A DNA stretch of 64,000 nt from Uloborus plumipes (GCA_038373865.1 JAXGGA010000457.1:124001-188000); one strand, 5' to 3'; positions 11,474 to 24,168 are shown, counted from the first letter of the stretch. The notes: a model not told the origin generated them from the letters alone. Numbers and translations are program-made.

Positions 11474-11852
11474 CACTGTAAAATTGAATGGTGTTTTTAC
11501 AGTATAATACTAATTTTATAGTAATAAACTGAAAATTCCCAATTTTACAGTAATAAAGTGTAAAATAACGAATTTTACAGCACTAACTGTACAATTGCTA
11601 ATTTTACAGTGACAAACAGTAAAATTATTATCGTGCATTTTAGTTTTAATTTGGAACCTCGGCTGCCAGTATTATACAGTTGTTTTTACAGTATAATATT
11701 GCTAAATTTTACGGCAATAAACTGTAAAATTTCTAACTTTACAGTAAGAAACTTGCTAGTTTTACAGTTTATAACTGTGCATTTTACAGTTTTAAATTGC
11801 AACCTCGACTGCCAGTATTATACTGTGAAAACAACAGTTCATTTTTTGCAGT
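11474..11852. mobile_element. ACTGTAAAA-family MITE, copy 2
   Basis: It begins CACTGTAAAA and ends ATTTTTTGCAGT. It is filled with alternating TTTACAG and CTGTAAAA palindromic units and contains the family spacer GGAACCTCGGCTGCCAGTAT. A 98-codon frame crosses it but is only a translation of the repeat. Confidence 0.85.
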
Positions 11853-11977
11853 ATGCCAAAAAAGAAAGAAAAGGTCGCACAAAAAATCACTTAATTGAAA
11901 AATGATACCTTTGAGATGGTTTGCATCAGTTTTTTTTATTTTTTTTACGTGCACTTATAAATTAAATAAAAAAAGTA

Positions 11978-12181
11978 TGCTAATTACGGATATAAACTCA
12001 AACAGTTCTTCAAGCGTATTTGCTTGCTTGACTTTTTACTGACTTTAGCTAAAGACATTATAAGGTGCGTTGACTGTTATTATACTCAAACGCACGCTGG
12101 TGATCATTGTTAATTTTCCGATAAAATGTTTCTGCATTATCAAGGCTAAGGTTTCGATGACTTAAAAATTCTTTTAAATGG
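11978..12181. repeat. Local duplication, copy 2
   Basis: Partner of 11290-11473 in direct orientation. Divergence is substantial, so the duplication is old. Confidence 0.55.
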
Positions 12182-14947
12182 TAAGAGACAGCCAACAAAA
12201 GAAATCATGAATTTTAAATGAAGAAAATTGTAACATTTAAATTTTTGGAAAAATGTTTGCGAATTCTTAAATCTTGACAAATTCTGTTCAGCATCATCCT
12301 TTGCTACTGAAGTACGTTTCAAATGAAAAAAAAAAATACTACTGGAAATATTTTCCTACTATTTAATTTTTTTCTTTTTCGCTAATTAAAATGTCTGAAA
12401 CTTGCTTTGAAGCATGAAACTATTTTAATAAGCATTTCTTATAAGAATCAAAATATTTATTAAGTGAAAAATATTTGAAATTCATAAAAAAAGGAGCCTT
12501 TTTAGTATTTATAAAAAGTAAAAAAGGACTGAAATAAAAAATGAAAAGATGATCTGAAAGCAACTAAAATAGCAAAATAAATAAATAAATAAATAAAAAC
12601 GAGATCATGAAAAATGTCCCATAAATGTTCGAAATATTCACATTTCATAACAATCTTGCCCTGCTCATTATTTCGCTTGGGATAAGCCGAGTAATATTAA
12701 AGAAACCAGAGAACAGAAGAGCTTTGACACGACTCATATGTAACAAAAGGGCATTAAAAATTAATTACAGTGAAATTATTGAGTCGTTTAATATATTTAG
12801 TCTTTTCTGATCATTTTTGAACAATCAAGTTTCCTTCTTTAATCTATTTTAACTTCAGTTACGAAAACAAATCCAGAACATATTTGTAGTTGATGCTCTT
12901 GGTTTTTAACTGTGTCTGACTTACACATCATCTTGTGCAGAAAAATAATCTTTCGATGTACAGATGTTGAAAAGGATTTTTCTTCCAATTATTAGAAACT
13001 TTGCGGAAATTTTTACATAAAGAAATTTAAAAAAAGGTGCAAAATTGAATTTGAGAAAAAATTCTTATAAGCAGAGTCCAAAGCAATTTTTAGTCCTCCA
13101 GACAATTAGTTAAATAAGGTAATTGGAGCACCGCAATTATGTAAACAGACCGAGAGAGAAATTCACTTCTGTGTGAGTGCGTGTTTAGAGCACATACAAC
13201 AAATGCAATTTTTAATCGGAATTATTTATTGGAAACACAAGCGGAAGAAAAGATTACTGTTATTAGATGTGACATATCATTGTTATAAAAGCAATTGTAA
13301 AAATAAAATCAGTAACGTCAGTGAACTAATCCGAGTAAAAGGAAACATAACTATCCACGTAACATAAAATAAACTGAACGGTATGTGGTTTTTTTTTTCA
13401 TTTCTGGGTTACATTACTTTTAATAACACTTTGGTAATTCCGGATTACGTTTACTTTGATGGCAAAGTTCCTTACGTGTATCGTCTGGCTAATTAACGTG
13501 CTTTCATTCTCTCCCAGAAATTTAGTTTTATAATAATTCTAATTACCCGCATAACGCAAAACCATTGAAAGTAATTGTTCAATCAGAAATTAATAATTAG
13601 AGAGAGAGAGCTTATGAAAACTGTTTTTTTAATTGGAATTTAGAGACCCTAATACAACACTTTTGTTAGATGAATTTCTTTTACATTTATTCATCTCCCA
13701 TTGAACATTAACATTCTATAGAACTAGAAACACTGCTTGAATTTGTAAAAATTACGTGGTTTTCCTTTTTTATAGTTTTAACGTACTCAGTTTTCAATAG
13801 TTAATGTAAACTTTGTCAACGGCAAAGCACCGAAAGTGTTTTTTGTTGTTATGCAATAGCAATAAATCATTTTCGTAAAAACTATTCCAATCCAAGGGTT
13901 AAACCCACACCCGGCAGAATGTTTCAATAATCCCCAAAAAAATTTAAACAAATGAAAATTTATGATCTTAAAAAAGGATATTGGAACATAATTCGCCCCT
14001 AAGAGGCTTAATATTGGACATGACCCTGGTACTACTTCTTAGAAACAACACACCTTGAACCCAACAACTGTGGTCCAAACAGTAAACAACGGTTTGTTAA
14101 TCTCTTGTTTGTAAAATAGGCAAAAAATTTAAAAACTGGTTTTCTCTTTCTTTATTTTTCTTTGGTAGAAAAAGAAAAATACTTCACTGAAAATTTATTC
14201 AAAACCTAAGAGAACTTATCCTGTTTAATTGTTGATATCATGTTAAATATGAAAGAAAAGAGATCTTTCAACTACTTTTTGTTACAATCAAAGCTGAAAA
14301 GTGTACCGATTCACCCCCATTTTACGGTACCGTTATTTAAGGAAAGGGTGGTCATAAATCATAACAGTTCTTACATGCATGCCAATAGCCATGTTAGGAC
14401 TGGCAATAGAGCTGAAAACCGAGGGCTTTGTCCCTTTTTCTTTGTCTCTGCTAAAACAACAACCTGCTTACTATTTTAAAGTACACAAGTTTTTAGCTCC
14501 ATTGATCATGAGTAAGGCTTTTAAAAACTTATTTTGTACATGCTCTTGTTGCGATACATTTTGCATTAATTTTAAGTTTTCACTCATTTTTCCTTCGTGT
14601 AATAATTTTTGGTTCGTGTTTCACACATTCAACCATTGAAATTTGACAAATTTTTATTTCAGTTTTGCTTCTCAGAATTTTAAGGATAATAGTAGACCCC
14701 AAAAATGTTTACAATTTTTCCGAAATCACTTAATCTCCCGAAAGCACTAAATTGCTGCTCCATCAGCACAGATTAGCCATCATGGGGAGGAGGATCTTTC
14801 TGTTTAAATAAATGTTTAAATGTTTATTCAAATTGTGATTATACATTACAATTGATGGCAGTAACGAGGTAAAGGTAGTTATTCGGAGCTAAGTATTTAG
14901 TATGATTAATTATTAAAAAAACAAAAAAAGGACATTGTAACTGTCTA
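12182..14947. other. AT-rich DNA with small microsatellites
   Basis: Contents include an (AAAT)n run near 12577-12597 and an (AG)n run near 13601-13610. Short open frames of 60-86 codons overlap at 14240-14639 but show no recognisable protein feature. I support no gene here. Confidence 0.4.
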
Positions 14948-15340
14948 CACTGCGAAAAATGAACTGTTGTTTTTGTACTGGCGACCGAGGTTCCAATTAA
15001 AAACTAAAATGCACAGTAATAAACCAAGCCTAGCAATTTTACAGTTTCTTACTGTATAGTTAGAAATTTTACTTTATCGCCGTAAAATTTAGCTGTATTA
15101 TCTGTAAAAGTAACAGTATAATATCGGCAGCACAGGTTCCAGTTTAAAACTGTAAAATGCACGGTAGTAAACTGTAAAGTTAGCAATTTTGCAGTTTATT
15201 ACTGTAAAATTAGACATTTTACAGTTTCTTGCTGTAAAGGTAGAAATTTTACAGTTTATTACCGTAAAATTAACAATTTTTAGTTTATTACTATAAAATT
15301 AGCTGTACTGTACTGTAAAAACCATTCATTTGTTACAGTG
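14948..15340. mobile_element. ACTGTAAAA-family MITE, copy 3
   Basis: It begins CACTGCGAAAAATGAACTG and ends TTTGTTACAGTG. Its interior units and the GGTTCCAGTTTAAAAC spacer show it is oriented opposite to copies 1 and 2. Confidence 0.85.
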
Positions 15341-16306
15341 CAGCACAAATTACCATGGTATTGACATGCCTTTATAGTTATGCCTATTCATTATAAAACA
15401 AGTGATGATTCTTTATGGAAAAGATGCACATATTGCATGATAGGTTTATGAATTATTCTTTCGCAACATTTTATTAATGACAAATAATAAAATGAAGTAA
15501 CGGGAAATAAAATTTGCCCATGTAACAACAGACTAACATTCAATTCGTAACGGACAAATGCTCGCTGCAAACTTAGCCAGAGGCATTATACAGAAGTATT
15601 TTATTTCAGGTCAGCATAGTGAAATAAAGCAATAGCCTACGTACAGTAAAGCTGGGAAATTTGAAGTGCAACACACGGGCAGCATATGAGGACCACATAA
15701 TTCTTCGAGTGGGTAAAAAAGAGGTTCCATTGGCTTTGAATTGCCCTGAAGTTTTTTTTTATATTCATGTTTGTTCTTGGGTTATACTGTAAATATATAC
15801 ATTGTAAGAAAAAATACCACACTTTCCCTTTAACTGGCCAAAATTTCATCAACGTCTAACGTGACTCCATAGGACTGATCGCACTCGAAAGCATTCCATT
15901 TGCTTGAAAAAAAGCCGCCTACTGTGTGGTACAAAAATGTTGTCGAGGCAAATATGAATTAGTATTCTCCCTGCATCCAGTTGGGACTCAGATTAGAAAA
16001 AGCTGCTGTGTCAAGAGCGGGTCATTAGACACTATTCGGCAAATAAAATAAGCGGACAAACCACTCTCTCACTCGCTCTCTCTCTTATTCATTTCACGAC
16101 ATTGAAGACTGAAAATTTACGAGGATTTTCAGTCTTGCCGTATCCGTGAAATTGGAACCTCTTTGATGAAATTCGAGTGAGTACAATACTGCTTGCACCG
16201 AGTTCCGCTACTGCAAACTTTATGGACCAAGTTCAAATGATGAACTTCCAAAACCATTTGTAAGGATTTAAAAGAACAAGATACACGTTTTACGTCGTCA
16301 AGTTTG
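15341..16306. other. No gene recognised
   Basis: A CT-rich stretch occurs near 16060-16085. Otherwise I see no repeat partner or coding sequence. Confidence 0.4.
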
Positions 16307-16360
16307 GATTTGCGTTTGTATAATCGTTGCTTTTTTGGAACGATTATACAAACGCAAATC
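16307..16360. repeat. Perfect 22-bp hairpin with 10-nt loop
   Basis: The arms 16307-16328 and 16339-16360 are exact reverse complements around the loop GCTTTTTTGG. The arms contain TTGCGTTTGTATAATCG. No wider inverted repeat is visible, so this is an isolated hairpin rather than the tip of a foldback element. It could be a hairpin RNA or a relic of palindromic DNA repair. Confidence 0.85.
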
Positions 16361-17060
16361 TCTAAAACAGAATATTTTTTTTCTTTTTGACTAATGATTA
16401 AGACGAGCATAAAACTTTAATAGATGCTTAATTAGCCACGTTGGAGAAGTCACGATAAGGCGCGAAAAATCAACTTTTTTTCAAATCCGGTAGCATTTTT
16501 AATGAGGATTCCTTGTAGTAAGTTCAAGATACGACTGTTTTCAGCTAAATGCACTTCATATTGCAAACACAGCAATAAAACTACAAGAAGAGACACCTTG
16601 TGGTAACCTTCTGAAAAATATTCTGAAACCATTTTATGGTTACTTATGCCCAAAACGAACATAAAGAATTTCCCTTTTTATGATCAGGTCATAAGGCTAC
16701 GTTGACCTTTCACCTTGAGCAATTTTTTATTCTGCTTCTCGCGGCAAAATTTTACGTACTGCTATTATACCACACAAGATGATCAAAGAAGTGGAAGCCC
16801 ATTAAGTTTTTAAAGTGATTCTCAGAATTTTGTTCATTGATAAGCATGAAATTTAGCGTAAATCCTGAGAAGTATTTCCTTTCTTTTTTCATGACTACAC
16901 CGAATGATAGATGAAACCAACAAAAGAGTGAAAATTAATTGATCTATAGTTTGAAACAAAATAAGTGAAGGGTAAATTTTTATCAAAAGTGAATAAGAGT
17001 TTCAGATTTAGTGTATTTTTGTTTCTGAAATTACTATGAGGTACACATTTTCATAGATGT
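16361..17060. other. No gene recognised
   Basis: Short reading frames only. Nothing else stands out. Confidence 0.4.
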
Positions 17061-17062
17061 CA

Positions 17063-17463
17063 CACTGTAAAATAAAAGTTGTTTTTACAGCTAATTTTGT
17101 AGTAATAAATAGTAAAAATTGCTAATTTTACAGTAATAAACTATAAATTTCTAAATTTACAGTACTAAACTGTAAAATTTCTAACTTTGCAGTAATAAAC
17201 TGTAAAATTGCTTATTTTACAGTTTAGTACCGTGCATTTAACAGTTTTAAACTGGGACCTGTGCTGTGCTAGTATTGTACTGTTGTTTTTACAGTATGAT
17301 ACAGATAAATTTTACGGCAATAAACTGTACAATTGCTAACTTTACAATAAGAAACTGTAAAATTGCTAGTTTTACTGTTTATTGCTGTGCATCTTACAGT
17401 TTTAAGTTGGAACCTAAGCTGCCAATATTATACTGTAAATACAACGGCTCATTTTTTGAAGTG
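17063..17463. mobile_element. ACTGTAAAA-family MITE, copy 4
   Basis: It begins CACTGTAAAATAAAAGTTG and ends CATTTTTTGAAGTG, flanked by CA on both sides. The interior is the palindromic unit array with two GGAACCT-type spacers. It lies in the same orientation as copies 1 and 2, about 340 bp upstream of copy 5. Confidence 0.85.
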
Positions 17464-17802
17464 CATAGTGAGTGCATGACTGCAGTGGTGAGAAAGGTTT
17501 ATAAACAATCATCCGCGCAAATCTTTTCGTTTGCTATCACTGACGATGTTTCTAGAAAGCCAACAGAAGAAAAATATTTAATGTTAATAAATATGTCCCT
17601 CACTGTAAAGTGATATATCTCTTTGTAAATTATTTTACAGTGCCTGATATAAAAACCTTTGCATGTTTTCCCTTCGGAAAAACATGTGTTCAGCTGGTCT
17701 TTAGATGTACATCTTTCGAAAAGGGCTCTGCTTTGCTTTTATGCAAAATATGTCACTGAATGTGATGCCATTTGACAAACAAAGTCACATTTAAAAAATA
17801 TA

Positions 17803-18401
17803 CACTGAAAAAATTAACAGTTGTTTTTACATTATAATACTGGCATCCGAGGTTCCAATTTAAAACTGTAAAATGCACAGCAATAAACTGTGAAACTAAC
17901 AATTTTACAGCTTATTACTGTAAAGTTAGCAGTTTTACAGTTTATTGCCATAAAATTAACTTTTTAACTGTCAAGTTCTTTTGATTTTTAACACTTTTTC
18001 ACGCACAAACCCGAGAAACAGTCGGGTTTGACAAAGAGATGAAGCCGAAATAAAAGTCTCCCGATATATATTCGGGTATAACAATACGATGCACTCAAAA
18101 AAAAAAAATAATAATAATAATAAAATTACCCCGAGTAATACTCGGGCGCGACATTTTCGAAAACCAGCTGTGCCCGAGACTATCTCGTGCATGACAGTTA
18201 AAAGGTTAAGCTGAATTAAACCGTTAAAACAACAGCATAATATTGGCCAGCAGAGGTTCCAGTTTAAAACTTTAAAATGAACGGTAGAAAACTGTTAAAT
18301 TAGCAATTTTACAGTTTTGTACTGCTAAAGTAGCAATTTTACAGTTTATTACAATAACATTAGGTGTATTGTACTACAAAAACAAGTCATTTTTTACAGT
18401 G
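17803..18401. mobile_element. ACTGTAAAA-family MITE, copy 5 (interrupted)
   Basis: The ends CACTGAAAAAATTAACAG and TCATTTTTTACAGTG lie within TA dinucleotides (17801-17802, 18402-18403). The family array is interrupted at 17960-18205 by a TTAA-flanked element. Removing it restores the family sequence TAAAATTA-GCTG seen in the other copies. Confidence 0.9.
17960..18205. mobile_element. TTAA element carrying an array of CCCGAG hairpins
   Basis: The tips CTTTTTAACTGTCA and, from the right, CCTTTTAACTGTCA are inverted repeats. They are flanked by TTAA at 17956-17959 and 18206-18209, the signature of piggyBac-type integration. Inside are four short stem-loops in a row: at 18010 and 18060 (CCCGATATATATTCGGG), at 18130 (CCCGAGTAATACTCGGG), and at 18173 (CCCGAGACTATCTCG). 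An (A)n(ATA)n tract lies between the second and third. There is no coding capacity. Confidence 0.8.
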
Positions 18402-18403
18402 TA

Positions 18404-20468
18404 GAATCACAAACGACACTTTTTAAGAAAAATCTTTAATATGTATAAAAAAATTTCATTATTAAAGAAAGCGTTTTATTCAATTAATATCCAAAACTAG
18501 TGGTAATAATTTAATGATAATGATATTAGTAATGCTTTTCAATTTTTCCAGAAGCTAAGCTCTGTATCGCGCAAAACTGTTATTGCTTTAGAGCCGATTA
18601 TGTAGCCCAGTGAAATAACACCGAGCTTCAAAGAAATGTGTGAAAACGTGTTTCAGATAAATATGACATCTTCTATTTTCATTTATTTATTTATTTGCTT
18701 ATTTGTTAAAGAATATACTTTCCCGCACGAGCCGACATGTTCGAATAAACAAACGGAAAAAAATCAACTAAGTAAGTTTGGTTTTATTTAATCATTTTGT
18801 TTAATAATTTTATTAAATAATTTTCATTTTTTATTTTCATCTTCTTATTCTTGCTAGTTGAATAATTTATTTCTTAATTGAATTACTTTTAAGATGTTGT
18901 ATTAAATTAGTCAACTGAAAGTCGCAAAATGTATGCTTTGTAGGAGAAAATATCAACCAATTCCAGCTACTGGATTTAAAGTTCCAATTAGTCTTTCAGG
19001 GTAACTTTGATCAAAACTTTCTCATCCCCTAATTGCCCTAACCATATCTAAATAGTGTCATTGTATCTAGTGTTATAAAGAAGAAAAGGAAAATCTCTCT
19101 TTCTCTGATGTATTACCCAATTACCCACAATTAAGAAGTAGTATTCAAGAAAACCATTTAAAAGGAACTAGTAACCTGGTTTAAAGTAATCTCGCAATTG
19201 TGCAAGAAAAACATGTTTAGAAATTTAGAAGCTCCTCATTTTCATTTCATAATTTCCCAAGATTTCTATAATTTATTCTAATAGTACATCATGTATAATA
19301 AAGGTCTTGAGATTTCAATGATTTCAAATCAGCATTTAAACAGGCACATCAAAAGTATTTAATTTTACAATAGGCAATATGCAATGCTACCAACCTTTTT
19401 TGTGGTATAAAAAATAGAAACATAACCTTGCCTGAAGAGGGCAATTTTAAGATTTAAGTGAATAAAAATAAAATAACGGATAAAGTACTAAATTTAGTAC
19501 TGGTAATCATTTTCTTTTAAAAATAATAATTGTATGCGTTTGTGCATTTAAAGTTGTTTGATTGCTCATTCAGTCTTACCAAATATAAATTTGCATTAAA
19601 TTCAGCTCTTTTGCATTAGCGTTGGTATTAGTTTGTTCCTTTTCAGAATTCATCTTCTTGATATGCTGAATATCGCAATCGAAGAAATTCTTCTGTCACG
19701 ATCCGCAAATTTCAATGATAATGAAATAGCTACTTAGAAAAAATTATGGATTTTTTTTTCCTTTGTTTTCATTTCAAGTAAGGTATCTGTATCTAATTGA
19801 GCTTGAAGTGTTTCTTCAAATCACAAAGATTTCAATTTTATGTTTCGTCAAATTGTTTTTATAATAAAGTAATTATCGCTAATGAAAGTGGAATTGGCTA
19901 CATATGAGGATAATAGATAATATACGAATTTTTTCTCTCTGTAATGGACTGTGCTTTTAAGCTCGCATACTCATTAAATGAAAAAGTGATAAGAAAAGAC
20001 TTATCGTAGAATACATTTCATGTAACTTTAAACCTCCAAACACAGTAACTATACTCAAGAACAGATCAGAATTGATGCTTATTAGTACATTTATGTACTT
20101 ATTTTTTCGATAATGTAATACTTTTTTAATTCAATTACATATTATTTTATTTCGTAATTTTTTTATTTCATGATAAATAAATGATTTCCTACGTATTTGA
20201 ACGGCATCTGACCTAAATTTCATTTCTAACTGTCTGATATTAAAAAGTTTATACTTATTTAAGCACTGAAATATATTATCAAAATACCAGTAATTTCATA
20301 CAACACTGATTTTTTTTCTTAATATTAGGGGTGCCGAAAAGCCGTTCTTTTTAATGCCGTTCTTTTTTTTTCAAACAAATCAATTGTTAAAAGTTTTTAT
20401 TTCAAATCAACGATATAATTATTCTTGTTCAAGGGCCTTTTTTCATTTAGTGGTAAACTTTAAATCCC
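18404..20468. other. AT-rich DNA, nothing recognised
   Basis: About 2 kb with no gene, structural RNA or matched repeat that I can support. Confidence 0.4.
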
Positions 20469-20469
20469 T

Positions 20470-21092
20470 TAGTAGTTTTAATTTTAAAGTAGTAAACTTT
20501 AAAATTAGCAATTTTACAGTTTATTACTGTAAAATTAACAATTTTACAGTATATTACTGTAAAATGAAAATTTTTTTGAGTTTGTTACTACGGTAAAATT
20601 AGCTGTATTAGGGTAAAAGCACCAGTAGTCTGCCATTTAAGAGATCTTTTGTTGATCTTGGCTAACTTAGAACTTTCAGCTATCAATACAGCAACAAAAA
20701 CAAGGTAAAACTTTAGAATGAACCTTTCTGATAGTGAATCACATACTTGTTTCAGAAATTTAAAAAAATATATGTTAAAATCCAAACTGTGGTCAACACT
20801 AGTAAATGCTCCAGTAGTCGGCCACAGAATCATCTTAGCTGAAAAATAAGCAGAATCGCAATCTTGGGTGACGGGCACACCATTCAAAATGGAATGACTC
20901 ATTATTGATTCAAAAAAAGTACCCAAAACTTAACTGCCACTGGTTGATGATTGAGGATAGGTACATGAATGTGTGAATGCGTCATATCTGATTTTGAATT
21001 GAAAATGTACTATTTATGAGGAGTTTTATGACATTGTGGCCGACTACTGCAGCACTTACCCTATACTGTAAACACAACATCTATTTTTTGCA
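20470..21092. mobile_element. ACTGTAAAA-family MITE, copy 6 (interrupted)
   Basis: The left part (about 20470-20610) and right part (21062-21092, ACTGTAAACACAACATCTAT) belong to one family copy, split by a TA-flanked element at 20611-21061. The left end of the copy is truncated or decayed. Confidence 0.75.
20611..21061. mobile_element. TA-flanked MITE, GGGTAAAAGCACC ends
   Basis: The ends GGGTAAAAGCACCAGTAGTC and, read inward from the right, GGGTAAGTGCTGCAGTAGTC are inverted repeats, with TA on both sides. CCAGTAGTCGGCCAC recurs internally at 20811-20825. The inserted position inside a known MITE defines the ends well. A 112-codon minus-strand frame covers most of it without any recognisable domain. 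Confidence 0.8.
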
Positions 21093-21744
21093 TTAGTAGA
21101 TGGCAAAATAGCCCTTGATAACAAGATAATTACACCGTTCATTTAAAATAAAAACTTCTAACGATAGATTTGTTTGAAAACAACTTTCACTTTACGGTCC
21201 CTCTAAATTATTTTTGATAGTTAATCGACTGACTCTATTAGATTTAAATATTTTATCCAGTGTTTTTCAAATGAATGCACTTCAAGTACTAGTAGATAAG
21301 CAACCATAGTTCTTGAATTTGGTAAATGCTGTTATTTCTAATAATGATCAAGCCCAATAAGCGAAAGATTTTGTACTATCAACAACTTGTTTTACCTGCA
21401 CAATAATTCCCTCGCTGTCTATATTACTTCTGCTGCATCTTCTTCAACTTTCGATCCGCATGTTCCCCGTCCACCTCCTTCTATTTTTGATAACAAATCC
21501 GATGCCAATCTAGTTTCTAATCAAATATTTGGGAAAGTAAACAAACATTGTTGAAATATGCAGCGAGTCTCCATTGCGTGGGATTAATAGAGTCGCATGT
21601 GGTGAATCTCTTCATAAGGAACTGAAATCAAAACCGGACACGCAATTTCTTCTGCGGGTCAACGAACACATTAGGAGTTACTTCTGATGTCTATTCTTCG
21701 CTTCGAGCCATTTCTTGCGCTGAAACAATAACACTCCACACTCG

Positions 21745-23640
21745 CGGGACATTCTACGATCTCTCCGATATATCGGGCAGCATTCCTCACGCGTGCCGAT
21801 ACCCAAAATGCGTTTAACCATGCTGGCCAGAAATAAATGGACATGTCTACATTCCCGTCATTTCGAATTTTTCCAGGGGGGTGGCAAAGGGCGCATACTC
21901 AATGTAGATTTATCAAAAACTGGCAAAAACCACGCCTACTTACATGTAAATACATTGATTTCCCAAAGTCAGGGGGGTCAATTGCCCCCCCCGGAACCCC
22001 GAAATGACGGGTCTGCACCAGGAGCGCCCGGATGGGAGGTCACGGGAGGTCACTGTGACTTCCTAAAAATTTCCTTATTAGACAACTATTACTGACGGGT
22101 CGGCAATATGGGGGAAGACAAAATTGCAATATTGATATGAGATTATTTATTCTTTTTAATTTTAAAAATTGTTTTTTTTTTTATTTTTAATTGCCTTATG
22201 CTTTTTTTCATTAAATGCTATGCATGTACGACATGTGTGCATGCTTGTGCTATAAATTCGGTTAAATTGGAACTGCCTTCGGTAAATTGATCATTTTCCG
22301 CTTTCCAAACTTTTCAGTCTGGCCTGCATTTCTATAGCACACGTTTTTCTCGCAAAGATGCAAGAAAACAAGTTACGACACAGCCTCACTGAAAGAAAGT
22401 GAACATCTCTCAAATATATCGACAACATTCCTCATTCGTTTTAAGTGATTGCTACCCAAAATGCGTTTAGTCCGGAATACGAATGTTAATTTCAATAGCA
22501 CAAAGTTTTAATCGCAAAGGTCGAGGAATGAATTCTGAAGACGATTTTTCTACAAGATGATCATATCGCGGATGTATCGGACACTTCTCCTCACTCGTGT
22601 GAAATGAACGATACCCAAAATGCTTTAAGCCCCTAAAAGAAGGCGGGGAAATAGGAATCCAAGTTCGAATGTAGAAGTTTTATACGCAAAGGTAAAACAA
22701 TGTTCTACATAATGACTCAATAATTAAAGCTTTTTAATACCTAAAAAACAATTTGTGGCAAAGTCTGAGCGTACGAAAGGTTAAATTCCCACAAGATGGA
22801 TACTCCACAAAATACACGTCTCCCAGATATCCTGAAAAACATCCCTTACTTGGGTGAAACGCGAAATGCATTTAGTCCCCGAAAGATGGTGGGGGAGAGA
22901 TCTATTGCATAATTTATCTACTGCAAAAGTTTTAATCGCAAAGGTCAAAGAATATTATAAATAATGATTTAATAATTGAAGTGTTTTAGTAGATAAAATC
23001 ACAGTTTTTTTATGAAGCCTGACTGAAGGATTTTGTAGAGTCTCAACAAGATGAACATTTCTCAGACAACATTCCTCTCTCTTGTGAAGTGAAGTCCCGA
23101 AAAAGATGGTGAATGGCTAATTTTTTTATCGTAAAGGTCGAATAATGATCAAAATGTAGCCTTTTTCGTTGAAGTTTTATAAAAGTTAAAGAGCAATTTA
23201 TGGCAAAGCCTGACTGAAAGAAACTTTAAATATCTCCACAAGATCGACATCTCTTACAATTTGGACAATATTTCTCACGTGTGCAAAGTGAATTTTACCC
23301 AAACTACATTCAGTCTCGCAAAAATTGCGAAAACTGGGGGGGGAAATTGAAACTTTTAAGGGTCCAAAATTCACATTGACGTAAAGCAGAAACGTAAAAA
23401 GGATTAAATAGTGTTCCTATGGAAAGTACCCGGATTTTCAGTTTCTGCCTTCGGTTTCGGTCGCGTTTTACGCTGATGTGAAGCAGGGCCCTCTCAGACG
23501 AGGTTTAGACACAAAAGTCGAAAAACGTTCTAAATAATGACCTAATAATGGAAAAAAGCTAAAAAGGAATTTATTGCGTCTAAAAGTCTTCTAAAGCTAA
23601 AAAGCAATTTATTACGAAGTCTAATTGCAGAAAAAGTACC
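21745..23640. repeat. Degenerate tandem array, period about 160-250 bp
   Basis: At least six diverged units share the order ACATCTC-type start, AACATTCCTCAC-GTGTG, GATACCCAAAATGCGTTTAGTC, AAGATGGTGGGGG and TTTTAATCGCAAAGGTC. Unit cores start near 21750, 22405, 22570, 22815, 23050 and 23250. Unit 1 is interrupted by the small MITE at 21850-22015. The array is not obviously coding; the units differ in length and carry stops in all frames. Confidence 0.65.
21850..22015. mobile_element. Small CCCGTCATTT-family MITE, copy 1
   Basis: The ends CCCGTCATTTCG and CGAAATGACGGG are inverted repeats. The interior GGGGGGTCAATTGCCCCCC and AAATACATTGATTT match the element at 59259-59421 in opposite orientation, with almost equal length (166 versus 163 bp). 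No target duplication is clear at this copy. Confidence 0.75.
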
Positions 23641-23918
23641 GAACACCATTTTCGGCAACCTTTTAATCAATCTCCAAAAAAATTCAGTTATATTTGCATT
23701 GAAAATGAATTTTTCCCGAAAAAATCTCTTGGCTGATAGTTTTAGGGCAAAATTTTATTTCTGAAGGAGAGTAAGAAGTTGCAATCATTATTTTGAAAAA
23801 AAAGCTGAAGAATTTGAAACACAGATTAGAGGCAATAGATATAAATGCAAAATCTGTCTTTTAAAATGTTTTTTATGGGGGAAAATAGAAAATCTGAAAC
23901 TTTTAATCGTTCAACATT
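23641..23918. other. No gene recognised
   Basis: AT-rich DNA between the tandem array and the next palindromic element. Confidence 0.4.
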
Positions 23919-24168
23919 AAAGGGCAAGTGGATAAAGGTAATATGTGACAATTTTGGAAAAACTTACCTTTTATCTTGGATGAAGGTGATATGGTAATAA
24001 ATTTTTTGACAGCTTTTTCTAGAAATTAAAAAAAATCATATATCACCTTTATTTACTTACCCCTTCAATTGTGTTCGTGATTTAACACAATTGAACACAC
24101 ACTAATTTGAATTTGTTTAAACCGGCGAAATTCAAATGTCACATATCACCTTTATCCACTTGCCCCTT
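23919..24168. mobile_element. Palindromic MITE, AAGGGCAAGTGGATAAAGG ends
   Basis: The outer arms AAGGGCAAGTGGATAAAGGT and its near-complement at 24149-24168 are inverted repeats. A second inner inverted pair (AAGGTGATATGGTAA and ATCACCTTTATTTACTT) lies between them. A short TTGTGTT/AACACAA hairpin sits near 24068-24092. The flanks contain TTAA but no exact duplication can be set. Confidence 0.65.

Noticed and set aside
9150..21092. A CRISPR-like array, because of regularly spaced short repeats
   Set aside because: The repeats are imperfect palindromic transposon units with no unique spacers, and the genome is eukaryotic.
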